Part shown: piece by piece, positions 45,137-54,551 of the stretch
Numbering within the stretch: the first letter of the stretch is position 1
How the letters are laid out: each line of letters opens with the position of its first letter
Assembly: GCA_900472575.1 (NCBI GenBank)
Contig: UCIV01000010.1
Coordinates: 186,001-250,000, forward strand
Direction: 5' to 3'
From: Hyphomicrobiales bacterium
GTDB taxonomy: Bacteria; Pseudomonadota; Alphaproteobacteria; Rhizobiales; Rhizobiaceae
Length of the DNA: 64,000 nucleotides
Position numbers and translations under genes: made by a program
Notes under the pieces: generated by a model
Seen by the model: the letters and a program-made list of their open reading frames with translations, nothing else
Databases searched by the model: none
Told to the model about the DNA's origin: nothing

Positions 45137-45904
45137 ATGAACGATAGTCTGTCGACGGTTTTCGATGTTCAGGCGCTCGCCGACAGCTTGTATGCGTTAC
45201 GCGAAGCTTGCCGATCGCAAGCGACCGCCGAATTTTCTTTGCCTCAGAACCTGGCGACCGCGATGCAGGCCCAGCAGGCACTTGCCGCAAAGGAAGGCGT
45301 ACCGGGTAACGCCTGGAAGGTGGCGATGTCTCCTGATAAACATGCTGTCGTGGCGCCGCTGCACCCTTACGTCGAAACATCACGCGACGCAGAATTGCCC
45401 TATCTTCCGGGCATGAAGTTCGAGGTAGAGATCGCCGTTCGCCTCGGCCGATCCCTTCCGGTCAAAAGCGATCTCTATTCCCGTGAAGAGATCTATGATG
45501 CGGTTTCAGAGGCTTATCTCGGAGCGGAACTATTATCATCTGCCATAAAGGAGGGCGGAACACTGTCTTTCCCGCTTTTCGTGGCAGATCGCATAGGAAA
45601 TCGCGGATACGTGCTAGGCCCGGCTGTCCCTCAAACCCTCGTTGATACGGTGGGTGAGGCTGAGCTAATCGTCACTCAGGGAGGCAACCCGATCTATAAA
45701 GGACCGGCAAAGCACCCGGTTGGCGATGTTCTTGCGTGGCTGGTCGCCTATGCGAACGACAGTGCCCGTCCCGCAAACTCGCTGAAGGCCGGTGCGATCA
45801 TCACGACCGGTGCTCTTTCTGGCGCAATGCTGTTGCCGGGATCTGGCAAAGTCGAAGTTCTGCTATCCAAGGCGCATGCATTAAACGTAGTGCTCATGGC
45901 ATAA
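45137..45904 (+). CDS. 2-keto-4-pentenoate hydratase / fumarylacetoacetate hydrolase family protein
   Basis: This 255-residue protein resembles MhpD-type hydratases. K61 lies in the N-terminal WKVAMS segment, the metal pair E96 and E98 is in the KFEVEIAVRLG motif, and the C-terminal GAIITTGALSGAMLL matches the family. Members hydrate or hydrolyse or decarboxylate 2-oxo acids bound to Mg. It stands alone between cluster C and the rhamnose genes, with about 320 bases before and 200 after, and its composition is somewhat lower in GC than its neighbours. It could act on a 2-oxo acid from cluster C or on one from deoxy-sugar catabolism; neither is shown by sequence. Confidence 0.8.
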   Translation: MNDSLSTVFDVQALADSLYALREACRSQATAEFSLPQNLATAMQAQQALAAKEGVPGNAWKVAMSPDKHAVVAPLHPYVETSRDAELPYLPGMKFEVEIAVRLGRSLPVKSDLYSREEIYDAVSEAYLGAELLSSAIKEGGTLSFPLFVADRIGNRGYVLGPAVPQTLVDTVGEAELIVTQGGNPIYKGPAKHPVGDVLAWLVAYANDSARPANSLKAGAIITTGALSGAMLLPGSGKVEVLLSKAHALNVVLMA

Positions 45905-46106
45905 ACTCTCCGACTGTTCGCCGCTGCCGTGCTCTCCTGCCATGTTCCGACCTCTAATTTCCGGCCATGCAGGCTGCAACAATGTCCAAGGCACAAAGGC
46001 TTCCTCGTTCGGCCTTCGCTAAACTCCCGGTCACCAAGGAGATTATCAGCAGGAGCGCTGCCGTCCATAGAAGCGGCAGCCTCCCGATCAGGAGGAAAAG
46101 AACGAG

Positions 46107-47255
46107 ATGGCATTTCGACTGTGTTTCCCAAAAATCAACATCAGCGGTGCCGGCAGTCTGGCCGAAGTTCCCGGTGAGCTTGCTGCTCGCGGCTTGAAGC
46201 GGCCGGTCATTATCACCGACGCGACGCTGGTGAAGTTCGGACTTGTCGCACCACTTCTGGAAGGCTTGAAAGAAAAGGGTATCGAGGCTTTCGTTTACGA
46301 TGGCGTCGTTCCCAACCCGACCGTTCCGGTCGTCGAGGCTGCCTACAAGGTGTTTGTCGACAACAAGTGCGACGCGATCATCGGTGTCGGCGGCGGCAGC
46401 CCGATCGACACGGCCAAGGCCGTGCGCATCCTCTCGGCCAATCCCGGCCCGATCACGCTTTATGAAGGTGTCGGCAAGGTCGCCAAGGCAGGCGCATTCC
46501 TGGCTGCCGTCAACACGACTGCGGGAACTGCCGCTGAAGTCACCTCCAACGCGGTCATCACCGATCCGGTCGCTCAGGTGAAGATGGTCATCATCGACGC
46601 CAACATCATCCCGGATATTTCGGTCAACGATTCCGCCATGATGACCGGTATCCCGGCTGCAACGACAGCTGCAACCGGCATGGATGCTCTGACCCATGCA
46701 ATCGAAGCCTATGTCGCCAAGGGCGCGCATGTGCTGACCGATTATGCAGCGCTCGAAGCGATCCGCCTGATCGCGGCCTATCTGCCGCGCGCAGTCAAGG
46801 ATGGCAAGGATCTGGAGGCACGCGAGATGATGGCCTATGGCCAGTTCATTGCCGGTCTCGCCTTCAACAGCGCCGGTCTCGGGCTCGTCCATGCCATGGC
46901 GCACCAGCCGGGCGCAGTGAAAGATCTTCCGCATGGCGTCTGCAACGCAATCCTGATGCCGCTGGTCGAGGAGTTCAACCGTCCTTACGCCGTCGAACGG
47001 TTTGCACGCATCGCCGAAGCAATGGGTGTCGATATCAAGGGATTGAGCATTGAGGATGCCTCCAAGGCCGCGATCACGGCGATCCGCGATCTGTCGGAAA
47101 CGGTCGGCATTCCCAGCGGCTTTGCCGAACTTGGCGTAACCGAGGACGACTTCCCGCTCTGGGTCCAGAAGGCACAGAAGGATCCTTGCGCACCGGGCAA
47201 CCCGGTCGCGGCCACGGATGCGGATATTCTGGACCTCTACAAGAAAGCTCTGTGA
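46107..47255 (+). CDS. fucO: Lactaldehyde reductase (iron-containing alcohol dehydrogenase, FucO type)
   Basis: At 382 residues it has the same length as E. coli FucO. It has GGGSPID at 95-101, TTAGTAAEV, and metal ligands D193, H197, H262 and H276 (GMDALTHAIEAY, VHAMAH, LPHGVCNA), with the last two 14 residues apart as in FucO. It reduces L-lactaldehyde to L-1,2-propanediol with NADH. Lactaldehyde is the product of the rhamnulose-1-phosphate aldolase encoded 4 kb away, so a role in rhamnose catabolism is strongly suggested. An AGGAGG precedes the ATG. A good terminator follows. Separate transcription from rhaBAD is likely. Confidence 0.88.
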   Translation: MAFRLCFPKINISGAGSLAEVPGELAARGLKRPVIITDATLVKFGLVAPLLEGLKEKGIEAFVYDGVVPNPTVPVVEAAYKVFVDNKCDAIIGVGGGSPIDTAKAVRILSANPGPITLYEGVGKVAKAGAFLAAVNTTAGTAAEVTSNAVITDPVAQVKMVIIDANIIPDISVNDSAMMTGIPAATTAATGMDALTHAIEAYVAKGAHVLTDYAALEAIRLIAAYLPRAVKDGKDLEAREMMAYGQFIAGLAFNSAGLGLVHAMAHQPGAVKDLPHGVCNAILMPLVEEFNRPYAVERFARIAEAMGVDIKGLSIEDASKAAITAIRDLSETVGIPSGFAELGVTEDDFPLWVQKAQKDPCAPGNPVAATDADILDLYKKAL

Positions 47256-47288
47256 TTACGCGCGGAAGCGCGATTTGCGAATAGACAC

Positions 47289-47317
47289 GAAAGGCCCGCT
47301 CATAAGGCGGGCCTTTC
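47289..47317. terminator. Terminator hairpin between fucO and rhaR
   Basis: GAAAGGCCCGC (47289-47299) pairs perfectly with GCGGGCCTTTC (47307-47317) across a 7-base loop. The stem ends are A/T-rich on both strands, so it can serve both convergent genes, fucO on the plus strand and the AraC-family gene on the minus strand. Confidence 0.8.
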
Positions 47318-47363
47318 GGCGTTCCGGCCGCAACGCCGGCCGCCTCATGCCCCTTGTTCGGGT

Positions 47364-48206
47364 TCAGGTGTGGTTGTGACGCGGCATGCGACGATATTCG
47401 CTCGGCGCCATGCCGGTCATCTTGCTAAAACTGTAGGAAAAATAGTTGCTGTCGTTGAAGCCGCAGGAAAAGGCGATGTCGGTGACGCTGTCACTCGTCG
47501 CGCGTAATGCCCGCATGGCCTTGCTCAGCCTGAGCTTAACGAGATAGTTGTGCGGCGTCGTGGCCGTCGCCTCGCGAAACAGTCGGCTGAAGCTGCGCGA
47601 CGAATATCCGAAGCGCTGCGCGACATTTTCGAGATCGATATCTTCGGTGCAATTGTGCCTGAGATAGTTCAGCACATGCCCAAGGCGTGCCGAATTCGGC
47701 AGGCCGCGTGCGTCCGTGGCGAATTGCGAGCGCGACAGGATGATCGAGAGCTGGTTGAACAGCGCCTCCGACATCGCGTCCGAAAGCGGATCGGACCGGC
47801 GGGCCTCGTTCTCCAGCGCTTCGATCAGCGGCTTGACCTGCGCAAGTACATCCTCGGTAACCTGCCAGTGGCGCCTCGTGCCATCTTCCCCATCTGCCGA
47901 ACGCCGCATGATGTCGAGAAAATCATAACGCCCGGAGGCCCTATCGGGCCGAAACAGGATGTTGGTCAGGTAGAGGTCGTCGACCTGCTCATAGGCGTGG
48001 TGGTCCTCTGCCTTGATGTAGAAAAGTTCGCCGCAGGTAATGAAGTGCGGTTCATCATTCAACATGTGCCAGCCATTGCCGGAGAGAACGATCATGACCT
48101 CGTGAAAGTCATGGTCATGGAGAGGAAACGGTGTCTGCGGAGTTCTTTCCTCCACGATGACCGTTTGAGCGTCCGAGCGGAAAAATTCCTTGGCCAAAAG
48201 CTTCAT
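47364..48206 (-). CDS. rhaR: AraC family transcriptional activator, RhaR-like
   Basis: This 280-residue protein has an N-terminal cupin sugar-binding domain with HDHDFHEVMIV, SGNGWHMLND and GELFYIKAEDHHAYEQVDDL, closely recalling E. coli RhaR. Two C-terminal helix-turn-helix units follow (DLENVAQRFGYSSRSFSRLF, then DIAFSCGFNDSNYFSYSFSK). It would bind L-rhamnose and activate the divergent rhaB-rhaA-rhaD-rhaM operon through the 234-base intergenic region. Enterics use two such proteins (RhaR and RhaS); only one is seen here. Binding sites could not be picked out with confidence. Confidence 0.82.
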   Translation of the reverse strand: MKLLAKEFFRSDAQTVIVEERTPQTPFPLHDHDFHEVMIVLSGNGWHMLNDEPHFITCGELFYIKAEDHHAYEQVDDLYLTNILFRPDRASGRYDFLDIMRRSADGEDGTRRHWQVTEDVLAQVKPLIEALENEARRSDPLSDAMSEALFNQLSIILSRSQFATDARGLPNSARLGHVLNYLRHNCTEDIDLENVAQRFGYSSRSFSRLFREATATTPHNYLVKLRLSKAMRALRATSDSVTDIAFSCGFNDSNYFSYSFSKMTGMAPSEYRRMPRHNHT

Positions 48207-48440
48207 CGAATCAAAACTTCATAATCGCGCACGATGTTACAGATAGCTCATTCGAAAACGCCGATCCGGATCTGCATCAATGCGGCGCTGCGACTTAATA
48301 ATGCAGCCAGGCAGCTTGCCGCGAAAGCCCCAGCATCATCTTCGAATAATGACACGTATCAGCAAATCTCATGTCTGCATCTTCAAGGCGCCCTGTCCAT
48401 GAACAGGGCTAAGGTGCTGAAAACGAACAAGAGAACAAGC

Positions 48441-49916
48441 ATGAAAGTGCCTGAGAAAATCGTTGCCGTCGATATCGGTGCCAGCAGTGGCCGTGTCATC
48501 CTGAGCGAAGTCAGGGATGGCATTTTGTCGCTGACGGAAATCCACCGGTTCGAAAACAACCTGCGGGGCAACGATGTCTTTGCGCATCAATACTGGGATC
48601 TCGATTTCCTTGAAGCCGAAATGCGAAAAGGGCTGGCGATTGCCCAAGAGCAGGGGGGCTTGGCGAGCGTCGGGGTCGATACCTGGGGCGTTGACTACGT
48701 ATTGCTGGACGACAATCTGGAGCGCATCGGTCCCGCCGTGTCCTACCGGGATCATCGCACCGACGGCATGATGGAGACGGTCTTCGCTGAGATCTCGCGC
48801 GCCGAAATATACCACCGCACCGGCATCCAGTTCCTGCAGTTCAACACGCTCTATCAGCTAGCAGCCACCGTTCGTCAGCATCCCGAATGGCTGGCTCGCG
48901 CACGCCACTTCCTGATGATCCCGGACTATCTGCATTTCCGCCTCTGCGGCGTGCTTTCCAACGAATATACCAACGTGACGACGACGCAGTTATTCAATCT
49001 GCATGAGAACGATTGGGATACGGATCTGCTCGAAGTCGCGGGATTGCCCAAGACGATGATGATGCATCCGGTCGAGGCGGGCACCATCATCGGCGAGATG
49101 CCGGCCTTGCAGAGCGAGGCAGCCATCAAGGTCGTTGCCCCGGCCACCCATGATACGGGGTCCGCGGTTGCGGCCGCACCGCTGGAAACCGAGGATGAGG
49201 CCTTCATCAGTTCGGGCACATGGTCGCTGATGGGGATCGAGAGCAAGACGCCAATTGCCGATGCTGAGGCGCTGGCCGCAAATGTTTCGAACGAAGGCGG
49301 TGTCGAGCGGCGTTACCGCGTCCTCAAAAACATCATGGGTTTCTGGCTTATCCAGCGGGTCCGCAAGGAACTGGGATCACCGGATCACGGTGGGCTCGTG
49401 ACGGAAGCGCGTGACGGCACGCCCTGGCGAAGCCTGATCAATCCCCAGGACGCGCGGTTCCTCAACCCGGATAACATGACGGCGGAAATCCAGGCGTTCT
49501 GCCGGGAGACGGGACAGCCCGTACCGGAGAGCGCCGGCGCCCTTTCGCGCTGCATCTTCGATAGCCTGGCCCTTTCCTATCGCCAGGTGAAAGAGAAGCT
49601 GGAAACCCTGCGCGGGCGTCCTGTCAATCGTATCCGTATCGTCGGTGGCGGCAGCCAGAACGACCTCGTCAACCAGCTCTGCGCCGATGCCTGCGGCGTT
49701 CCGGTAACCGCCGGTCCGATCGAGACGACGGCGCTTGGAAATGTCTGCGTCCAGATGATCGCTCTCGGCCAGCTTTCCGGCCTCGATGAAGCGCGCGCAC
49801 TTGTGCGCCGTTCATTCCCTCTAACCGAATATCTTCCCCGCCAGCGCGTACCCCAATCCGTCTGGGATCGTTTCCAGTCGTTTAGCGCGCTGCCTGCTCT
49901 AGAAGGACAAGATTGA
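48441..49916 (+). CDS. rhaB: Rhamnulokinase
   Basis: This FGGY-family kinase phosphorylates L-rhamnulose to L-rhamnulose-1-phosphate. The 491-residue protein starts with the phosphate motif [11 protein letters not shown]. It has [13 protein letters not shown], the [15 protein letters not shown] segment carrying the catalytic Asp, and a second phosphate motif [19 protein letters not shown]. Length matches enteric RhaB (489). The open frame extends upstream to 48234, but the ATG at 48441 starts in family register. Its stop overlaps the rhaA start (TGATG). Confidence 0.93.
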   Translation: MKVPEKIVAVDIGASSGRVILSEVRDGILSLTEIHRFENNLRGNDVFAHQYWDLDFLEAEMRKGLAIAQEQGGLASVGVDTWGVDYVLLDDNLERIGPAVSYRDHRTDGMMETVFAEISRAEIYHRTGIQFLQFNTLYQLAATVRQHPEWLARARHFLMIPDYLHFRLCGVLSNEYTNVTTTQLFNLHENDWDTDLLEVAGLPKTMMMHPVEAGTIIGEMPALQSEAAIKVVAPATHDTGSAVAAAPLETEDEAFISSGTWSLMGIESKTPIADAEALAANVSNEGGVERRYRVLKNIMGFWLIQRVRKELGSPDHGGLVTEARDGTPWRSLINPQDARFLNPDNMTAEIQAFCRETGQPVPESAGALSRCIFDSLALSYRQVKEKLETLRGRPVNRIRIVGGGSQNDLVNQLCADACGVPVTAGPIETTALGNVCVQMIALGQLSGLDEARALVRRSFPLTEYLPRQRVPQSVWDRFQSFSALPALEGQD

Positions 49917-51187
49917 TGAGCCAATCACAAAAAGTCGAAGCCGCCTATGCCATAGCGCGTGATGTCTTTGCCGCGACCGGTATCGATACGGAGGCGGCTC
50001 TCAACCGCCTCGATACCATTCCGATCTCGATGCATTGCTGGCAGGGCGATGATGTTCGCGGCTTTGAAAACCCGGCGGGCCAGCTTACCGGCGGCATTCA
50101 GGTCAGCGGCAATTATCCGGGGCGCGCAAGCACTCCGGGCGAATTGCGCGCCGATCTCGATTTCGCCATGGCGCAAATCCCTGGCCAGAAGCGGCTTAAT
50201 CTTCACGCCATCTATCTTGAGAGCGACAAGCCGGTCGCGCGTGACGCGATCGAACCCCATCATTTCCAGAACTGGGTCGAATGGGCCAAGAAGGCCGGTA
50301 TTGGCCTGGATTTCAACCCGACCTGCTTTTCGCATCGCCTGAGCGAAGACGGACTGACGCTCAGCCATCCCGACAAGGCAGTGCGCGACTTCTGGATCGC
50401 CCATTGCCAGGCAAGCCGCAAGGTCAGCGAATATTTCGGCAAGGAACTAGGCACACCATCGGTGATGAACATCTGGGTGCCGGATGGCATGAAGGATCTT
50501 CCCGCCGACCGGTTTGCGCCGCGTGAGCGCCTCGCCCAGTCGCTGGACGCGATCATTGCCGAGAAGATCTCGCGCGAGTTCCACAAGGATGCGGTCGAAA
50601 GCAAGCTTTTCGGTATCGGAGCCGAGAGCTACACGGTCGGCTCCAGCGAGTTCTGCATGGGCTATGCCACAAGCCGCAAAACGCTTCTTTGCCTCGATGC
50701 CGGCCACTTCCATCCGACAGAGGTCATCTCTGACAAGCTGTCGTCGGTGCTGCAATTCGTCGATGAAGTTCTGCTTCACGTTTCCCGCCCGGTACGCTGG
50801 GATAGCGACCATGTCGTGCTGTTCGACGATGAGCTGCAGGCAATCGCCAACGAGCTGGTACGGGGTAATGTGTTGGACAAGGTCAATATCGGCCTCGACT
50901 TCTTCGATGCCAGCATTAACCGCGTGGCGGCATGGGTGATCGGCACGCGCAATACCCGCAAGGCGCTTCTGCGCGCGCTGCTCGAGCCGGCCTCCAAGCT
51001 AAAACAGGCGGAAGGAGAACGGGATTTCACGACACGATTGGCGATGATGGAAGAAGCCAAATCAATGCCGTGGTCCGCGGTTTGGGATTTCTATTGCCTC
51101 AGCAGAAACGTGCCGGTCGGCATCGCCTGGCTGGACGAAGTCAAAAATTATGAACGCAACGTGCTGAGCAAACGAAAGGCCGCATGA
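49916..51187 (+). CDS. rhaA: L-rhamnose isomerase
   Basis: This 423-residue TIM-barrel isomerase converts L-rhamnose to L-rhamnulose with Mn/Zn. Visible hallmarks are [14 protein letters not shown] near residue 38, the NLHAIYLE strand, [36 protein letters not shown] with the metal-binding Glu, [10 protein letters not shown] and WDSDHVV. It is close to the E. coli enzyme in length (419). The ATG at 49916 shares a base with the rhaB stop and lies next to AGAAGGACAAG; the rhaD start overlaps its own stop. Rhizobial RhaI-type isomerases look different. Confidence 0.94.
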   Translation: MSQSQKVEAAYAIARDVFAATGIDTEAALNRLDTIPISMHCWQGDDVRGFENPAGQLTGGIQVSGNYPGRASTPGELRADLDFAMAQIPGQKRLNLHAIYLESDKPVARDAIEPHHFQNWVEWAKKAGIGLDFNPTCFSHRLSEDGLTLSHPDKAVRDFWIAHCQASRKVSEYFGKELGTPSVMNIWVPDGMKDLPADRFAPRERLAQSLDAIIAEKISREFHKDAVESKLFGIGAESYTVGSSEFCMGYATSRKTLLCLDAGHFHPTEVISDKLSSVLQFVDEVLLHVSRPVRWDSDHVVLFDDELQAIANELVRGNVLDKVNIGLDFFDASINRVAAWVIGTRNTRKALLRALLEPASKLKQAEGERDFTTRLAMMEEAKSMPWSAVWDFYCLSRNVPVGIAWLDEVKNYERNVLSKRKAA

Positions 51188-52038
51188 TCATGACACTGCA
51201 TACTGCAAATTCCTGGTTCGTAACCGCCATGGTCAAGGCGACTTCGGACATGTGGCTGAAGGGTTGGGACGAGCGCAATGGCGGCAATGTCAGCCTGCGT
51301 CTGCTGCCGGAAGACGTTGCGCCCTATCTGGCGCAGTGGCCCGCAAACCGCAGCGCGCCGATCAGCGATCCGCTACCGGAGTTGGCCGGTCAGTATTACA
51401 TCGTCACCGGTACGGGCAAATATTTCCGCAACGTTCAGCTCGATCCGGCAGCCAATATGGGTGTCGTCCAGGTGGCACCTGACGGAACCTCGGTGAAAAT
51501 CCTCTGGGGCTTCACCGATGGCGGCGCGCCGACCTCCGAGTTGGCTTCTCATCTGAAGTCTCACGGTGTTCGCCAGAAGGTCAGCAATGGCCGCGACCGC
51601 GTCATCATGCATTGCCATGCGACCAATCTCCTGGCACTGACCTATGTGCTGGATCTCGATCCGGCCAACGTGACCCGCGCCCTGTGGGAGAGCAGTACCG
51701 AATGCCTCGTCGTCTTCCCGCAGGGGGTCGGCACGATGGGCTGGCTGGTTCCCGGTACCGATACGATCGGTGATGCGACCGCCAAGGAGATGGCCAATCA
51801 CACGCTGGTCATGTGGCCCTTCCACGGCATCTTCGGCACGGGCGATACGCTCGATGAAGCCTTCGGCCTGATCGATACCGCCGAAAAGGCAGCCGAAGTT
51901 CTCGTCAAGGTCGTCTCCATGGGCGGCGCCCGCCAGACCATCACCACTGCCAACCTCATCGATCTCGCTGCGCGCTTCGGCGTTGAGCCGATGGCGGAAG
52001 CCATGGCGGTCGAAAACTGGCGACTTGCCGGAAAATAA
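51184..52038 (+). CDS. rhaD: Rhamnulose-1-phosphate aldolase
   Basis: This zinc-dependent class II aldolase cleaves L-rhamnulose-1-phosphate to dihydroxyacetone phosphate and L-lactaldehyde. In the 284-residue protein E119, H143, H145 (MHCHATN) and H214 (WPFHGIF) are each exactly two positions beyond the E. coli RhaD residues E117, H141, H143 and H212. The GGNVSLR phosphate segment is at residues 33-39. It is the stand-alone enteric form, without the fused dehydrogenase domain known from other rhizobial RhaD proteins. It overlaps rhaA by 4 bases. Confidence 0.94.
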   Translation: MIMTLHTANSWFVTAMVKATSDMWLKGWDERNGGNVSLRLLPEDVAPYLAQWPANRSAPISDPLPELAGQYYIVTGTGKYFRNVQLDPAANMGVVQVAPDGTSVKILWGFTDGGAPTSELASHLKSHGVRQKVSNGRDRVIMHCHATNLLALTYVLDLDPANVTRALWESSTECLVVFPQGVGTMGWLVPGTDTIGDATAKEMANHTLVMWPFHGIFGTGDTLDEAFGLIDTAEKAAEVLVKVVSMGGARQTITTANLIDLAARFGVEPMAEAMAVENWRLAGK

Positions 52039-52050
52039 GGGAGTAAAGCC

Positions 52051-52383
52051 ATGGTCGCAGTGGAAACGAAGATCCGGAAGGCATTTGTCATGCAGGTCTT
52101 TGCCGACAAGCATGAGGAATATAAACGTCGCCATGACGAGATCTGGCCGAAGCTTGCCGAGACGCTGAAGGACCATGGCGCATCCTCTTACGCCATCTAT
52201 CTCGACGAGGCGCGTAGCCTGCTTTTCGCCTCTGTCGAGATCGTGTCGGAAGAGCGCTGGGCGGCTGTCGCCGACACCGCGATTTGCAAGGAATGGTGGG
52301 CATTCATGACTGAAGTCATGCCCAGCAATCCCGATAACAGCCCGGTTTCGCAGGAATTGAAGGAAGTTTTCTACCTGCCCTGA
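52051..52383 (+). CDS. rhaM: L-rhamnose mutarotase
   Basis: This 110-residue ferredoxin-like dimeric protein interconverts alpha and beta anomers of L-rhamnose, supplying the anomer used by the isomerase. It matches RhaM (104 residues in E. coli) in length and in the pattern [23 protein letters not shown] and the tryptophan pair CKEWWAFM. It follows rhaD by 12 bases with GGGAGTAAAG as ribosome binding site. It belongs to the same operon. Confidence 0.93.
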   Translation: MVAVETKIRKAFVMQVFADKHEEYKRRHDEIWPKLAETLKDHGASSYAIYLDEARSLLFASVEIVSEERWAAVADTAICKEWWAFMTEVMPSNPDNSPVSQELKEVFYLP

Positions 52384-52564
52384 TCAGCCAAAATGTGCCG
52401 ACGAGAACATGTCTCGCGACGGTGAGCTGGAATCCGGAAATAAACGGTGCGACGGGGTTGGATGCAGCGATGTCACACATTTTCGTTGTGGCATCGCTGA
52501 ACTGAAGACAGAGAATAACGAGATGCGGGCCAGCGGAAGCCGGGTTCGCGGGGAGAGATATGTC

Positions 52565-53317
52565 ATGGGACCGGTGCCGAAGCCGCTTATTGCCGGGAAC
52601 TGGAAAATGAATGGCATGCGCGGTAGCCTTGCGCAGATCAAGGAGATTGCAGCCAGCAATATGCTTGCTTCAGGCAAGTTCGATGCGCTGATTTGTGTAC
52701 CCGCCACGTTACTGCATTCAGCGGCCTTACTGACGTCAGATACGCCGTTGAAAATTGGCGCGCAGGATTGCCATGATCGGGAAAACGGTGCCTACACCGG
52801 AGATATTTCCGCCGGCATGATTGCCGATAGTCTTGGCAGCCATGTAATCATCGGCCACTCCGAACGACGCACCAGATACCGGGAAGACGACGCCCTGGTG
52901 CGATCCAAGACAATTGCCGCACATAAGTCCGGATTGATTGCCGTCGTTTGCATCGGCGAAACGGAAGAAGAGAGATCGAGCGGCCGGACGCTCGACGTGC
53001 TTCGGTACCAATTGGCTGGGTCATTGCCCGACGGTGCGACGGGAGAGAATACCGTTATTGCCTATGAGCCGGTTTGGGCGATCGGTACGGGTCGGACTGC
53101 CTCGATCGCAGATATTGCAGAAGCACACCGCTTTATCCGTTCCGAACTCTGCAAACGCTTCGATAGCGAGGGCGATCGTATGAGGATTTTGTACGGTGGG
53201 TCGGTAAAGCCCTCGAATGCCGATGAAATTCTGCACGTGGAAAACGTGGATGGAGCACTTGTCGGAGGTGCCAGCCTGACGGCCAGTGACTTCCTGTCCA
53301 TCTGCAGCGCCTATTGA
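52565..53317 (+). CDS. tpiA: Triosephosphate isomerase (rhamnose-locus copy)
   Basis: This 250-residue TIM interconverts dihydroxyacetone phosphate and glyceraldehyde-3-phosphate. The active site is complete: N12 and K14 (AGNWKMNG), H98 (IIGHSERR), E168 ([11 protein letters not shown]), then [13 protein letters not shown] and GALVGGASL. The ATG at 52565 is supported by GGGGAGAGA and by the family start. It lies 181 bases after rhaM, probably at the end of the same transcript, where it would process DHAP from RhaD. It is likely a second copy beside a housekeeping tpiA elsewhere. Confidence 0.93.
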   Translation: MGPVPKPLIAGNWKMNGMRGSLAQIKEIAASNMLASGKFDALICVPATLLHSAALLTSDTPLKIGAQDCHDRENGAYTGDISAGMIADSLGSHVIIGHSERRTRYREDDALVRSKTIAAHKSGLIAVVCIGETEEERSSGRTLDVLRYQLAGSLPDGATGENTVIAYEPVWAIGTGRTASIADIAEAHRFIRSELCKRFDSEGDRMRILYGGSVKPSNADEILHVENVDGALVGGASLTASDFLSICSAY

Positions 53318-53333
53318 CGGTCCTCTCCGTCAA
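53314..53333 (+). terminator. Possible terminator hairpin after tpiA
   Basis: TTGACGG (53314-53320) and CCGTCAA (53327-53333) form a perfect 7-base stem with a 6-base loop overlapping the tpiA stop codon, followed by CCAATCGGTTTTA. A second dyad, CTCGTC (53358-53363) with GACGAG (53369-53374), lies 24 bases on. Both are modest; one or both probably separate tpiA from the convergent ilvE. Confidence 0.45.
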
Positions 53334-53408
53334 CCAATCGGTTTTAGGGGCGCCCGTCTCGTCTATATGACGAGCGCCACCAAGTCCTCAAGGGGGATGC
53401 GTGCGGAC

Positions 53409-54494
53409 TCAGCTTACCGGGATCGTGTGAAGCCAGCCGTGGCTGTCGGCAAGGGCTTGGGTCTGGATGCCGACCAGCTTGTTTCGGAGCAGGGTCGTGA
53501 CCGCTCCCGTCTCGCCGGTGCCGATGGTGAGCGAGCCGCTGCGATGCTTCAATTCTCCGATACCGGCAACGACCGCCGCCGTACCACAGGCGAAGGCTTC
53601 GATCAGGCGGCCAGAGGCGACATCCGCCTGTAGCTCGTCAAAGGCGTAAGGGCGTTCCTCAACTGCGATATTGTTGTCCTTCGCAAGCGTCAGGACGGAG
53701 TTGCGGGTAATGCCGGGCAGGATCGTACCGAGCGGAGGTGTAACCATCGATCCGTCGTTGAAGACGAAGAAGATGTTCATGCCACCGAGTTCCTCGATCC
53801 ATTTGCGCTCGGCGGCATCAAGGAACAGGACCTGGTCGCAGCCGTGCTTGCCGGCTTCGGCCTGGGCAATCAGGCTTGCCGCATAGTTGCCGCCGCATTT
53901 GGCAGCGCCCGTGCCGCCGACAGCTGCACGGGTGTAGTCTTCGGAAACCCAGATCTTCACCGGCTTGGCGCCGCCCTTGAAATAGGGACCGACCGGCGAG
54001 GCGATGACGCAGAAGATATATTCCTTCGACGGCCGGACGCCGAGGAAGGACTCGTTGGCAAACATGAACGGGCGAAGATAGAGGCTGCCGCCATTGCCTT
54101 CCGGCACCCATTTTCTGTCCACGGCGACCAGCTTCTCGATGGCGGCGAGAAAATCCTCTTCAGGCAGTTCGGGCATTGCGAGCCGGCGTGCCGAGGCGTT
54201 GAAGCGTTTTGCGTTCTGATCCGGGCGGAACAGCACGACCTTGCCATCGGTAGCCCGATAAGCCTTCATGCCTTCGAAGATTTCCTGCGCGTAATGAAGC
54301 ACGCTGCTGGCCGGATCGAGAGCGAAGGGTGCACGAGCGGTTACCTGCGCCGAATGCCAGCCCTTGTCGGCGCTCCAGTGAATGACGGCCATGTGATCGC
54401 TGAACAGCGTTCCGAAACCGAGGTTCTGGAAGGCGAGGGCGCGATCGGCCTCTGCCATGGGGTTAGCATTCTTGACGATTTCGAATTCCAGCAT
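53409..54494 (-). CDS. ilvE: Branched-chain amino acid aminotransferase
   Basis: This 361-residue fold-type IV PLP enzyme transfers the amino group between Leu, Ile or Val and 2-oxoglutarate. The PLP lysine is K199 in AAKCGGNYAAS; EIFEGMKAYR, the RPFMFANE substrate strand and ELGGMNIFFVF are typical of the larger, eukaryote-like BCAT2 group. It lies 57 bases after the CitE-like gene on the same strand. A small hairpin in that gap (GCCGC/GCGGC, 54518-54533) may partly separate them. It provides the branched 2-oxo acids used by the BCKDH complex encoded further upstream. Confidence 0.93.
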   Translation of the reverse strand: MLEFEIVKNANPMAEADRALAFQNLGFGTLFSDHMAVIHWSADKGWHSAQVTARAPFALDPASSVLHYAQEIFEGMKAYRATDGKVVLFRPDQNAKRFNASARRLAMPELPEEDFLAAIEKLVAVDRKWVPEGNGGSLYLRPFMFANESFLGVRPSKEYIFCVIASPVGPYFKGGAKPVKIWVSEDYTRAAVGGTGAAKCGGNYAASLIAQAEAGKHGCDQVLFLDAAERKWIEELGGMNIFFVFNDGSMVTPPLGTILPGITRNSVLTLAKDNNIAVEERPYAFDELQADVASGRLIEAFACGTAAVVAGIGELKHRSGSLTIGTGETGAVTTLLRNKLVGIQTQALADSHGWLHTIPVS

Positions 54495-54551
54495 GGGTCA
54501 CCTAGAGATATGGATCGGCCGCTCAAACGCGGCTTTGTCGGCGTTGTTGAA

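Noticed and set aside
54518..54533. Hairpin GCCGC/GCGGC as the terminator of the leucine operon
   Set aside because: Only a 5-base stem with no U-tract on the minus strand; read-through into ilvE is as likely.
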